DNA from: Hymenopus coronatus
Lineage: Eukaryota > Arthropoda > Insecta > Mantodea > Hymenopodidae
Direction of reading: 5' to 3'
DNA: 64,000 nt
NCBI GenBank assembly: GCA_030762935.1
Contig: CM060884.1
Location: forward strand, 69,813,696-69,877,695
The notes beneath the pieces were generated by a model. The model was given only the letters and a program-made list of their open reading frames with translations, had not been told where the DNA came from and ran no database searches. The position numbers and the translations under genes are program-made. This document shows, one piece after another, positions 45,311-55,621 of this stretch; the first letter of the stretch is position 1; each line of letters begins with the position of its first letter.

Positions 45311-46138
45311 ACTTTCTCTATACGCACTATGTACATAGTGTTTAGAGAAGGTATTGCACTCCACCCAAAAATTCGATACCGAGATTTCACTGGAAATATG
45401 TTTTAGGTCACCTGTATCCAAAAAAAAGCATTTTCAGAAAAAAGTCCGCGCGTGAGTGTGTGTGTGAACACGATAGTTCAAAAACGAAAATTCGGTAAAA
45501 CACCAAAGTTGGTATTTAAGTTTAGCATCCACCAGAGATGCGACACGAAGATTTTGAGAAAAATCCCCGCACCCCAAACTACCCTTTACATGTAACATTT
45601 TTCGAAATTTTTTATTTTCTTAAAAATGGCTCTGACGATTTTGATTAAAATTTCGTATATAAAAGGCATTTACCTGACAAATAATATATCTTGCATTTTC
45701 TGAAGAGTACTTTATTCTGGAGGAATTTTACGGAATTTTGCATAACTGCTAAACCGTAAGAGATAGACAAAAACTAACAACACAAAAAATGTAGAGCACC
45801 TTAAAACATGCACATTTCTCTTATGCACATTTTTTTCGTGGAGTTGGTCGTTTTTTAGATACTCCTCGTTTTTGGTTTCAGCTTTAAAAAGCCTACTTTT
45901 CTCATGAAGGAATTTAACAATTCCTGTCCATACTAACAAAGGAACTTCAGTGACATAGCAACCAGCTTTTGACTATCACTTTAACTATGGCACCCTCATA
46001 TTTCGCTTCTACTTACAAGGAAGCAAGTAATAAGACTAGTTCTGCTAATTTTTTCTGATTAGCATGAAGTAAATAGAAATTTTTAAGAATAATTTGTTGC
46101 AGAGGTGTAGAGAAAGTCATTTGAATGGTACACATCAG
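45311..46138 (+). mobile_element. HINE-like element, near full length
   Basis: ACTTTCTCTATACGCACTAT to TTTGAATGGTACACATCAG with ATTTTT on both sides; a good reference copy. Confidence 0.85.
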
Positions 46139-46840
46139 ATTTTTTTTTATTTACTAGAACTGCAGTTTTAAACTTGAATTAAAGGGAAAATGGCATATGT
46201 AGTATACTAATGAAGGCAACTAAGGGTTAAGGTAGGGACTCCAGTGTGCCATTACCGGCTACTCTCGGATCTCTCGCGCAGTGGAGAGAGGTCACGCGAG
46301 GGGTTACTTCTATATTATTCAATTTGAAACGTGCGGTGTGCTTGGAAGATATCCACGTGTAATTTACAGGTTTTTGTACTACGCTTACGACTGTATTGTG
46401 AATGGTGTACCCTCGGGGCAGAGTACGCTTCCAAAAAGCATAGTGACAATTACTTTGATTTCTCATCATATGCTACTAGGAAGGGCGATAAAGTTGCCTG
46501 AAGCACAGTTTGTTTTGACGAAAGCACTGGCCTGGTATGCCAGTGAAGAATGTTTGGAGGGATGCTGCTCTTGTTTACTGGAATGCTGGAAGGAAGGTGA
46601 TCCAGTTCTGCACACCGGCATGTCATACGCGGGTGATTGCCCTCTTGGAAATGAGGATAGCTAAAACAAGTTGGCAACATAACAGGAGTTCATGCACCGG
46701 CCTCGGCTTGAGTCAGGGTTGTGGAAGATCCGGCCTGCCTACGCCCACCCCTCAGGCCGCCATCTTTAAATTGCCAATCTGACCGTTGTCTCATGTAGAA
46801 TTTTAAAGCGGCATATTTGTTGTATCACATAGAACAAAAT
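46139..46840. other. Unrecognised segment with a 127-codon ORF
   Basis: Plus ORF 46281-46664 (starting MERGHARGYFYII) is the longest open frame outside transposon sequences here and includes a Cys-rich stretch (EECLEGCCSCLLECW). Overlapping ORFs exist on both strands, and no family, splice or promoter signal is evident, so it is not called a gene. Confidence 0.35.
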
Positions 46841-47532
46841 CTTGATGTGCTCCATTCACATGCCTTTCTCTACATCTCTGTAACAAATTATTGTTAAAAC
46901 TCTTATAGTTCTATTTACTTCATGCTAATCGAGAAAAAATTAGCAGAAATAGTCTTATTACTTGCTAAAGGAGTGCTTTAGGTTAAAGTGATAGTCAAAA
47001 GCTGGCTTCTATGTGACTGAAGTTCCTTTGTTTGTATGGACAGGAGTTGACACATTCCTGTATGACAAAAGTATCTTTTTCATAGCTGAAACCAAAAATA
47101 AGGAATATCTAAAAAACTACCAACTCCACCAAAAAAATGTATATAACATAAATTGTGTGTTTTAAAGTGCTCTACATTTTTTGCATGTTAAGTTTTTATC
47201 TATCTCTTACGGTTTAGCAGTAATGCAAAATTCTGTAAAATTCATCCAGAATAAAAGTAGTCTTCAGAGGCTATTCCCAGAAAATTTAAGATATACATTT
47301 TATTTGTCATTTTTTATACATTTTGATATACGATATTTTAATCAAAATCGTTAATTATTTGTGGGAAAATAAAAATTTTCGAAAAAACTGTCATGTAAAG
47401 GGTAGTTGGGGGTGGGGATTTGCTTGAAAATCTTCGTGTCGCATCCTTGGAAGATCCCAAACTTAAATGCCAAATTTGGTATTCAACGGACTTTTCGTTT
47501 TTAGCTATGCTGTCCAGAGACACATACGCGCG

Positions 47533-47582
<50 letters not shown>

Positions 47583-47760
47583 CATTTTTTCTGATTTTTT
47601 TTTGATTCAGGGGGACCCAAAACATGTATCTCTGGCGAAATCTTGGTATCGAAATTATGGGTGCAATACAATACGTTCTCTATACACTAGTACGTGCAAA
47701 GAAAGTAAAAATCTTGATGTGCTCCATTCACATGACTTTCTTTACCTATTCTACAAAGCT
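46841..47760 (-). mobile_element. HINE-like element followed by a second 3' tip
   Basis: 46841-47706 is a full-length minus copy (CTTGATGTGCTCCATTCACA to GTACGTGCAAAGAAAGT), ~866 bp. After AAAAAT a second 3' tip with the same variant (CTTGATGTGCTCCATTCACA, 47712-47760) follows. The shared unusual variant suggests a tandem duplication of one copy. Confidence 0.85.
47527..47579. repeat. (CG)n(CA)n microsatellite inside HINE-like element
   Basis: CGCGCGCGCG followed by about 20 CA units in the element's usual slot. Confidence 0.95.
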
Positions 47761-47763
47761 TAT

Positions 47764-48530
47764 TACTTTCTCTGGACCGTAAGCACATTACATAGTGGAT
47801 AGAGAAGCTATTGTACTCCATACCGAGATTTCACCGGAAATAGACGTTTTGAGGTCTCCTGAACCCGAAAAAAACCGTTTTAGAAAAAGGTCCGCGCGCG
47901 TTTATATGTGTGGACAGGATAGCTTAGAAAGGAAAAGACCGTTATCCAAAATTGGTATTTAAGTTTAGTATCTTTCAAGGATGCGACATGAAGATTTTCA
48001 GGAAACTCCCCCCCCCCCCCCGCATTTTGATTTTCTCAAATGGCTCTAACAATTTTGATTAAAATTCCTATATTAAAGATGTTTACATGGCAAATAAAAT
48101 GTATAAGTTGAATTTTCTGGGAATAGCTTCTGAAGACCTCTTTATTCTGAATGAATATTGCAGAATTTTGCATAACGGTTATACTGTAAGACATACACAA
48201 AAACTTGTAGATCTCGTTAAAAGACATAATTTATGTGATATATGTAGAGGTGACCATTTCTGAGATGTTCCTTGTTATTTGTTTCAATTTTAAACTCTCA
48301 AACGGGAAGTGTTCGTTTCATCTCTCTTGTTTTACTGGAGGCCATGCAAAGGGAGCCTAACTTCAGTTGTTCCATGTAGGACCAGCTTTTAAAAGATTTG
48401 ACAGTTGATTTAGCCGTGTGTATTCATGCAAGGAAACAAGTAATAAGGCAATTTCTGCTAGTGTTCAGCTAAATTAGCATGTCATAAATAAAATAATAAT
48501 TTTTTGTAAAGAAAGTTGTTTGTGTAACAG
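47764..48530 (+). mobile_element. HINE-like element, diverged 3' end
   Basis: ACTTTCTCTGGACCGTAAGC at the start, all internal blocks including a C10 tract near 48008, ending in a decayed GTAAAGAAAGT region. Confidence 0.75.
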
Positions 48531-48552
48531 CTAAAAAAATTAATGTGATTGG

Positions 48553-49082
48553 CACACAATTTTTGTTCTATCTACCTCATGCTAATCGAGATAAACATTA
48601 GCAGAAACGGTCTTATTACTTAGTTCCTTATAAGTACTAGGGAAATATACGCTAGGCTAAATCCATAATCAAATCTTTTAAAAACTGTCGCTATGCGATT
48701 GATATTGAAATTGAATGGAAAAGACTTTGAGAAATGTTTATAAAAACCAATAACAAGGAATTTCTCCGAAACGTATGAATGACATAATTATGAGTTTTAA
48801 CGAGATAGGCATTTTTTTGTGCAGTAAGATATTGTCTTTATTTCTTACGGTTTACAGTTATGCGAAAGTTATTTAGAAGAAAACTTCAGAGGGTAGTTGT
48901 AGTGGGGGATTTTCTTGAAGATCTTCGTGTCGTATCTTATATACCAAGTTTGGTAGTTAATGTTTTTTTCGGACTCAAGGGACCCCAAAAGATATATTTC
49001 CGATGAAATCTCGACATCAATATTTTGGGTGTAATACAATATCTCCTCTATCCACTATGTAGTACAGGGCTATAAAAAGTAA
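48553..49082 (-). mobile_element. HINE-like fragment, diverged
   Basis: Minus-strand copy with TGCTAATCGAGATAAACATTA, CATAATTATGAGTTTTAACG and CCGATGAAATCTCGACAT; the middle is deleted. Confidence 0.7.
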
Positions 49083-49461
49083 ACAAAAAGTATGTTAGCG
49101 CTGGAACTTGTGTATTGTAGTACCTGCAAATGACAGACCACGTGACTTGTGATATTTCGTAGCCATAGACGTGTAATGGAAATCTTTACTGAAGCTCAGA
49201 GGTCTTGTTTCGCAGTATACAATTGCTCTCAAGGTTCTGTGCTGAGTATTTTTAGTTCCTGAGAAATCAATCGCCCTTGGCCAGTTTGGAACCCACGAAC
49301 GTTGGGCTGAGAAACTAACACGCAAATTAGCTTGGAACAACCAAGTGTTTATCCTGAAATACAGCACAAGAGATGACAGTCTAGATACGTCTAGATTATA
49401 TCAGCAGGCTTTGCCTTTGAACATTATAGATATTTATTTATTCGAGCGGGAGTCTAAAAGG
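49083..49461. other. No recognised feature
   Basis: Unique sequence. A 90-codon minus ORF at 49095-49367 has no motif. Confidence 0.5.
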
Positions 49462-50224
49462 AAACTTCCACGCTCGCGTATCATACAATGTTTTTTTCTA
49501 CGAGAATTTTCTGATATTAAACGAAAAGCAACGAAATAAGAAATAAATGTGAGGTTAAGTTTGAGCCATTCACCAAGGGTTATAGTTCGTTAATAATTTC
49601 GCATTGCTGGGCGGTACGGATATAGCAGGCCGTGAGAAACCAATGTCATTTTTGGATAGGAAGAGTCAGACAGAATAAAATCAATGCCATAGCCGGGATT
49701 TGAACCATGGATCTCCCGGTCTTATTGCTACCATGCGGCATAGCATTGAATTTCTCAACTGACTCGCATGTTTCCCGGTAAACCGCAAGATGATATCAAA
49801 TTATTTTGAGATGACAACCCCAATGGCGACTTACAATGTTGTAAGTACTTTAAGTCTCAGTATTTATAGTATAGCCAACTATTATGGTCAATTTTCAGTC
49901 CGATTCTTCCTATCCAACTCCTGTCCTATACGCGAGTTATGTGAAAAGACAGTTAAACCAATACCAATTGACTCTTCCTATCCACTTCCTGTCCTACACA
50001 CGGCTTGTGTGAAGAAAATAAAACCAATAGCATTGTTGTTCTGTGATGTATTGACAGATTTTGATAATTATGGTATTCTTAGAGCTGCGAAAGAATCGAT
50101 CAAATTTGCTACCTGCATAATCCCGAAAAGTTTGAGGCACAATATGAGAAATAATGAAGTGGTGTCTGTTGATCAGTGATGTATACACACTAATATCGTG
50201 AACTATTTTGGCGAGCGTAAAGTT
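49462..50224 (+). mobile_element. MITE family D, copy 2, hosting SINE-6
   Basis: Left TIR AAACTTCCACGCTCGCGTAT, right TIR GGCGAGCGTAAAGTT (50209-50223). Matches 18381-18668 on both sides of the SINE-6 insertion. No ORF belongs to it; the 129-codon ORF at 49790-50179 spans the SINE junction. Confidence 0.75.
49653..50017 (+). mobile_element. SINE-6 inverted-dimer copy 1, partly deleted
   Basis: The left arm carries the inverse tRNA-like sequence (GCCGGGATTTGAACCATGG). The centre (GCATGTTTCCCGGTAAACCG, AATTATTTTGAGATGACAAC) matches 51595-52005. The right tRNA-like arm is deleted, and the 3' tail unit (CTTCCTATCCACTTCCTGTCC) is tandemly doubled, with a ~55-bp period. Approximate duplication CCAATGTCATT / CCAATAGCATT flanks it in MITE D. 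Confidence 0.72.
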
Positions 50225-50440
50225 GGAACAAAATTACTTTACGTTTGCTTCACTTCCTTGCGCATGGATTCCGTAAAAATCAATTTTGCGAACTGAAATG
50301 AGCTCGTAAACTACTCTATTATTGATCAATCGTTTCGTTACGTAATTAATTATCCTTAAATTTACACGCACACATTCACACCCTCTTTCATACTTTCAGA
50401 GTCTAGGGAGGATGGGATATACTCACAGAAAAAAATATCA

Positions 50441-50620
50441 CCCCCAGATGGGATTTGAACCCGGAACCCCTCGAAGAGTAGGCAGGTGCTCTACCGACTG
50501 AATTACGAGGCCAGCCGAGCTGCCGACACAACGTTTTGTTTACCTAAATGTAGGGTTTATCAAACGTTTTTTCTTAAATGGTGTGTTCTCTGCAGAACGT
50601 GCAACTTGAGAAATGCACGA
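50441..50620 (-). mobile_element. tRNA-like SINE with SINE-2-type body
   Basis: The minus strand reads an A box (AATTCAGTCGGTAGAGCACC) and B box (CCGGGTTCAAATCCC) at 50446-50516. The body lies below 50441 (CCATCCTCCCTAGACTCTGA, AAGTATGAAAGAGGGTGTG), resembling the SINE-2 body. The head differs from SINE-2, suggesting head exchange. The body extends to about 50340; the boundary at 50620 is uncertain. Confidence 0.6.
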
Positions 50621-50925
50621 GAAATTAAGACTTCATAAACTATCTAACCACATTATATAAATCTTATATAAAGTTAGTGGGAAATTCAGACCTAATAAAA
50701 CAGTTTTTACTTTCTCTAGCATATATGTACAATGTACATAGCAGGAAGAGAAGGCATTGTATCCATCCGAGATTTCTCCGGAAATACTGTTTTGAGGTTT
50801 CCCAAGATTCTATGTGGTTTCTGGACAGATAATTCATAAACGAAATGTGCTTAAAACCGAAATTAGTATCGTAGTTCAGTATCTTTCAAGGATGCGACAC
50901 GAAATCCCCTTTACAAGGAATAGTT

Positions 50926-51090
50926 GGCGGAAGGGAAGTAAAGCCGTAGGTCCCCTGTCGTAGATTTACGGCACGTAAAAGAACCTCAAGCCTGATAGAG
51001 AGGTCTTTGAGCAAAATTGAGCAGTCTTTCACGCCCAATTTAGAATGGGACGCTGAGAACCAGAGCAGTTAAAGAGCGTCCATAAATAAC
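50926..51090 (+). mobile_element. SINE-3 copy, headless
   Basis: GGAAGGGAAGTAAAGCCGTAG, TCGTAGATTTACGGCACGTA, AAAGAGCGTCCATAAATAA. Inserted in the HINE after CCCCTTTACAAGGAA. Confidence 0.8.
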
Positions 51091-51594
51091 ACGCCATTTA
51101 CATTTATTTGCAAAAATGGCCCCAACGATTATGATTAAAAAACCGTATATTAAAGATATTTACATCACACATGAAATGTATGTGTTGAATTTTATGGGAA
51201 TAGCTTTTGAAGGCCCGTTCATTCTGGATGAATTTTGCGTACCTGTTATACCCGAAGAGATACACAAAAAAATATAGATGTTTAAAACACAATTTATGTC
51301 TATACATTTTTATTGCGGAGTTGACCGTTTCCGAGATATTCCTTGTTATTGGTTACAATTTTAAACCAAGCATCTTCTCAAATGGGGTCACCTTTCGTTT
51401 CATCGGTCTTTTGATGTTCTGGAAATGCAAAGTGAACCGAACTTCAATTGTTCACATGTCAAACAGCTTTTAAAAGATTTTATTATCGCTTTAGCGTGAT
51501 ATATTCCCTTATTGCCCTTCTGCTTATAAGGACTAAGTAGTAAGACCATTTGTGTTAACGTTTACCTTGTTTAACATGATGTAGGTAGAAGAAT

Positions 51595-52005
51595 GCTTGG
51601 AAAGGTAGAGTCAAACTGAAAAATTCAATGCCATAGCCGGGATTTGAACCACGGATCTCCCGATCTCTAGCCGGTTGTTCTACCACTGAGCTACCATGGC
51701 AACATGCCGGCCTAGCATTGAATTTCTCAACTGACTCGCATGTTTCCCGGTAAACCACAAGGTGATCTCAAATTATTTTGAGATGACAACCCCAATAGCG
51801 ACTTACAATGTTGGGCTTCATAGTATACCCAACTATTATGGTCAGTTTGTATTGATTTGTCAGTTAGCTCAGTGGCAGAGCAACCGGCTAGAGACCGGGA
51901 GATACGTGGTTCTAACCCCGGCTATGGCATTGAATTTTTCAGTTTGACTCTACCTATCCAACTCCTGTCCTACTCACGGCTTATGTGAGAAAACAATTAA
52001 ATCAA
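51595..52005 (+). mobile_element. SINE-6: inverted dimer with two tRNA-like arms, 9-bp target duplication
   Basis: 411 bp between TAGAAGAAT at 51586-51594 and 52006-52014. Left arm (51602-51710): reverse complement of a body piece plus tRNA-like sequence. Right arm (51855-51955): the same in direct orientation, CAGTTAGCTCAGTGGCAGAGC (A box) and CGTGGTTCTAACCCC (B box), then CTATGGCATTGAATTTTTCAG. The left tRNA-like unit has a good acceptor pairing (GCCATGG with CTATGGC). The 3' tail is A-rich (GAGAAAACAATTAAATCAA). The same centre occurs at 49653, so the inverted dimer itself has been copied. Confidence 0.8.
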
Positions 52006-52062
52006 TAGAAGAATAGTTTTGTTTGCAGAACATGCAGAGAAAGTCATGTGAATGCAAGAAAC

Positions 52063-52352
52063 ATGTTGGGTTGGGGGGCTGTGTACAGCTACGATCGTGT
52101 TACGTATATTTAAAAGTGTCCATTGATGTGATTTTGTCCTGACATTTTATGTAATTGTATCATTGTTGGCATTTGTGAATAGCCTGTGGACAACACCACA
52201 ATGCTGTCAAATCCGAAAACTAACCAAGCGTTACGTCACATGGACTGTCAGGTGTCTGATGCAGCTGATAGGCCATTGTTTTGTTGTAGAGGCTTTGTAG
52301 TGGCTAAGCCATCATTCTCAGGTAGTGACGGCGATGTGCTGTCTGCAAATTG
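52063..52352. other. Unrecognised; possible exon at 52189-52322
   Basis: Between two HINE copies. An open frame (MDNTTMLSNPKTNQALRHMD...) lies between an AG at 52184 (GTGAATAG) and CATTCTCAG|GTAGTG near 52322, which are splice-site-like. No protein family is recognised and the signal is weak. Confidence 0.25.
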
Positions 52353-52429
52353 TTTTTACTTTCTCTACACGTACTATGTACATAGTAGGCGTTGTATTGC
52401 ACCCAAAAATTCTATATCGAGATTGGTAA

Positions 52430-53411
52430 AGCTATACAATGGTTCCACCACACACACACACACCCAAACTGTCTCGAGGCGATCCATACTTGAAAGTGTT
52501 GAAAACATTAAGTTGTTCAGATGTGAAAGTTGTCAGATAGCCGAAATGTTTACTTCTTCTTGGGATCATTGGGGTTTTAGCTGGATGGGTTTGTGCACTA
52601 CTCTCTTTCTCACGAAGATCGCTGTGCCACCTCCTCGGCGGCCCACACGATCCACTCTGAGGCAGTTGTAGCCCGGAAGTCGGAATGAGGTGTCTGGACG
52701 GAGATGAGTCTCGCTGACCAGCACGAGGTCTAGGGCAAATGAGCCGGCAAAATGTTGGAGCTCACTCCCCTCGTCGGGCAACAAAATTCAACGAAGGGTT
52801 ACCATTCCATCGGTGCGCCCTCGTTAGGTCTCTTGGGGATTACGATCCCACAAACCGCCGCTTCAGGCGATACCGGCTTCCCCGCATGGCTTGCGGGCAT
52901 CCCCGGTAACGAAGGAGCACCACCAACAGCTGCTACGGCTAAGCTCCTTATAATCCTTCAAGAGCTGCTTGGATTCAAAATTAAAACCTCAAAACAAACA
53001 TTTTGATTAACACACACCAGCGGTGCACAAGGGCCGTTGCACCATCAAGGCAACCGCCGAGGAGCAATACTTGCCTCCTCCTGTCACTCCACAACCCCAA
53101 CACTCACCCGCCATCCTGCAAAAACCCACAATCCCGTCAGCACGTTGTTAAGTTCTCTCCGAGAACAGGGACACGTCTATCACACCTCGGGCAGCCCTCA
53201 GCCTGCCAATTGCACTGGACTGGTTTTAGCTTCACAGATCCCTCAGCTACGCTTTGCGGCTTAGGGCCCTCCACGCTGGGCTACGCTTTGCAGTTTAGGG
53301 CCCTGAATGTTTACAACAGACCAGTAAGTAACTACAATGCGGCTCTAATGACGAAATGACAGAAGTGCCCACGTATAGAAGTAATGCCAAGTGGTGGAAC
53401 CATCTTGTACT
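52430..53411 (-). mobile_element. MITE family E, copy split by LINE fragment
   Basis: Left TIR GTAAAGCTATACAATGGTTC, short CA tract, then to GGGGTTTTAGCT. It continues at 53222 with CTTCACAGATCCCTCAGCTA and ends GTGGTGGAACCATCTTGTAC. Orientation is opposite to 4807 and 35419. Confidence 0.78.
52583..53221 (-). pseudogene. LINE fragment with AP-endonuclease N-terminus, flanked by a 10-bp duplication
   Basis: GC-rich 639-bp insert between GGTTTTAGCT at 52573-52582 and 53222-53231. The minus frame 52784-52583 reads LDLVLVSETHLRPDTSFRLP and VDRVGRRGGGTAIFVRKR, the SETHL...GYxxxRxDR...GGGTAI signature of apurinic-type endonucleases of Jockey-like LINEs (nick target DNA for priming). Sequence upstream may be ORF1/5' region but is not readable with confidence. 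The endonuclease stops at the insertion edge: no RT, no 3'UTR and no poly(A), unlike the normal 5'-truncated LINE. Confidence 0.75.
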
Positions 53412-54094
53412 AATAATCCGAAGTTTCACCGCAAATACAGTTTTGGGTCCTCCCGAATTGCCCCCCCCCCAAATGTTTAAGAAAAAGGTCCGTGTGTGTC
53501 TATGGACAGTATAGCTCAAAAATGAAAATACCGTTAAATACCAAACTTGGTATTTTAAGTTTGGTATCTTCTAAGAATGCGACACGAAGATTTCTAAGAA
53601 AATACCTCCCACCCCCAGCTACCCTTTACATGAAAATTTTTTTCGAAAATGTTATTCTTAAAATTGGCGTTAACGATTTTGATTAAAGTACCACATATTA
53701 AAGCCATTTCCATCACGAAATGTTTATCTTATTTTCTGGGAATAGTCTCTGAAGACCTTTATTCCAGATGAATTTTTCTGAATTTTACTAACTGGTAAAC
53801 CGTAAGAGATAGACAAAACTTACTGCACCAAAAATGTAAGTCTTCTTAAACCACACAATTTATGTGGAGTTGACCGTTTCCGAAATGTTCTTATTATTGG
53901 TTTCAATTTTAAAATACTTAAAACTTGTCAACTCCTGGCCACGGAAAGAAACGGATATCAATCCCGTAACAACCACATTTTAAAACATTTGACTGTCGGT
54001 TTAGCCTAGTGTATTCCCTTATTCGTTTCTATTTACAATGAACTAAGTAATAAGACCGTTTCTGCTAATGTTTGCCTCGATTAGCATGAAGTAC

Positions 54095-54454
54095 CTTATC
54101 GATGTTCTGTATTCGCTTGTTTTCAGCAAGTTACGCGCCTCTGTGGCGCCTGGGCTTTATCTGGAGTATGCTTAAAAGATACGGTAGTTGCACATAGTTT
54201 ACTTGTTACGATAAGACTGAGCGGATTATAGACATTTTTTCTTCTTGAGTGGAGTTTTTTTTTATTATAGAAGACGTCATATTGCAAATGATTACATGTA
54301 CAGTTGGCGTTTTTTTGGCGGACTTCGACCCGTGGGAGGTAAAGGGATTAGCATTTAATGTGTGTATTACTGAAATTTCATGAAAAATCACAAAAATAGG
54401 GTTTTTAAATGTTAATTCCATAAAAAAAATTAAACATCCTAAATATAAACAAAT
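54095..54454. other. No recognised feature
   Basis: AT-rich. An 88-codon minus ORF at 54206-54472 has no motif. Confidence 0.5.
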
Positions 54455-55188
54455 CTGTTGTGTTCCATTCACATGACTTCCTCACATCTCTGCAACGAAG
54501 CTTATGCTTATATTTACATCATGATAATTGAGAAAAATTAGCAGAAATAGTCTTATTACTTGCGCCCTTGTAAGTAGCAGGGAAATAAGGGAATACCATA
54601 CGCTAAAGTAAGTCAAAAGCTGGTTGCTATGTGACCGAAGTTCCTTGTTTGTATGGACAAGAGTTGACAAATTACTGTATGAGAAAAATATGTTTTAAAG
54701 CTGAACTCAATAATATGGAATATCTACAAAAACATCAACTCCACGATGTGGAGTGTGTTTTATCGCGGTCTACATTTTTTGTGTAAGTTTGTCTATTTCT
54801 TACGGTCTACCAGTTATGCAAAATTCAATAAAAATCATCATTTTATTTGTCATGTAAATGTCATAAATATAAGAGATTTTAATCAAAATCGTGAGCCATT
54901 TTTGAAAAAATAAAAATTTTCGAAAAATGTTCCATGTAAAGGGTAGTTGGATGTGGGGATTTTCTTGTCGCATCTTTGGAAGATACCAAGTTTAGTATTT
55001 AACGGTCTTTCCGTTTTTGAGCTATGCTGTCCACAGACACACACACGCACACGGACATTTTTCTAAAATGCTTTTTGATTCAGAGGGTCTCAAAACATGT
55101 ACTTCCGGTGAAATCTCGGTATGGAATTTTTGGGTACAGTACAATACCTTCTCTATACACCATGTTCATAGTACGTGTGGAAAAAGTA
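54455..55188 (-). mobile_element. HINE-like element
   Basis: CTGTTGTGTTCCATTCACATG to ATAGTACGTGTGGAAAAAGT, with internal deletions and a short CA/CG tract at 55036-55051. Confidence 0.8.
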
Positions 55189-55569
55189 AAAAGGTATAAT
55201 TGTCCACTAGGCGCCATTTTAAATGTCTTAACTGGAGCTACAGCAAAGCACTAGAGGTGAAACTGGACAAGAAGGCTGAGGGGTCGTACGTACCAACTCT
55301 GGTGGATTTTAATGTGAGCCCTGCTTTCCTTGTTTTCTCGCTATTGATATTTTCTTCCTGTTAAATGCTCCTTGCGGATCAATTTTTCTGTTCAAAGGTT
55401 CACAATGAATAACAATTGCTCTAGGTTTTACTGTCATGTGTTTACACTTTCAAACATAAGATTATATTACCACATTTTGGAGCCTAAACGAAAGGAAACA
55501 GAAAAACCTGGGGTAGTTTCAAAAAGTAGATAGATGTATTGTGAATCGAAGATTAAAATATTACACCAT

Positions 55570-55621
<52 letters not shown>

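Larger units (their letters stand above)
50709..52062 (+). mobile_element. HINE-like host carrying two SINEs
   Basis: Plus copy: 50709-50920, then SINE-3 (50926-51090), then 51092-51594, then SINE-6 (51595-52005), then 52015-52062 with the 3' GCAGAGAAAGTCATGTGAATG. Removing both SINEs gives one ordinary element. Confidence 0.8.
52353..54094 (+). mobile_element. HINE-like host carrying a MITE E that carries a LINE
   Basis: 5' part 52353-52428 (ACTTTCTCTACACGTACTAT to TATCGAGATT), resuming at 53412 (CCGAAGTTTCACCG) through to the GATTAGCATGAAGTA block. The 3' tip is lost at 54094. Shows the order HINE, then MITE E, then LINE fragment. Confidence 0.8.

Noticed and set aside
46281..46664. 127-codon Cys-containing ORF as a gene
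   Set aside because: No family, splice or promoter evidence, and an opposite-strand ORF overlaps. Kept only as a note.
49790..50179. 129-codon ORF as a gene
   Set aside because: It spans SINE-6 and MITE D sequence; no domain recognised.
51600..51710. Possible functional tRNA gene with good acceptor pairing
   Set aside because: T-stem is degenerate and the unit is part of a repeated inverted-dimer element.
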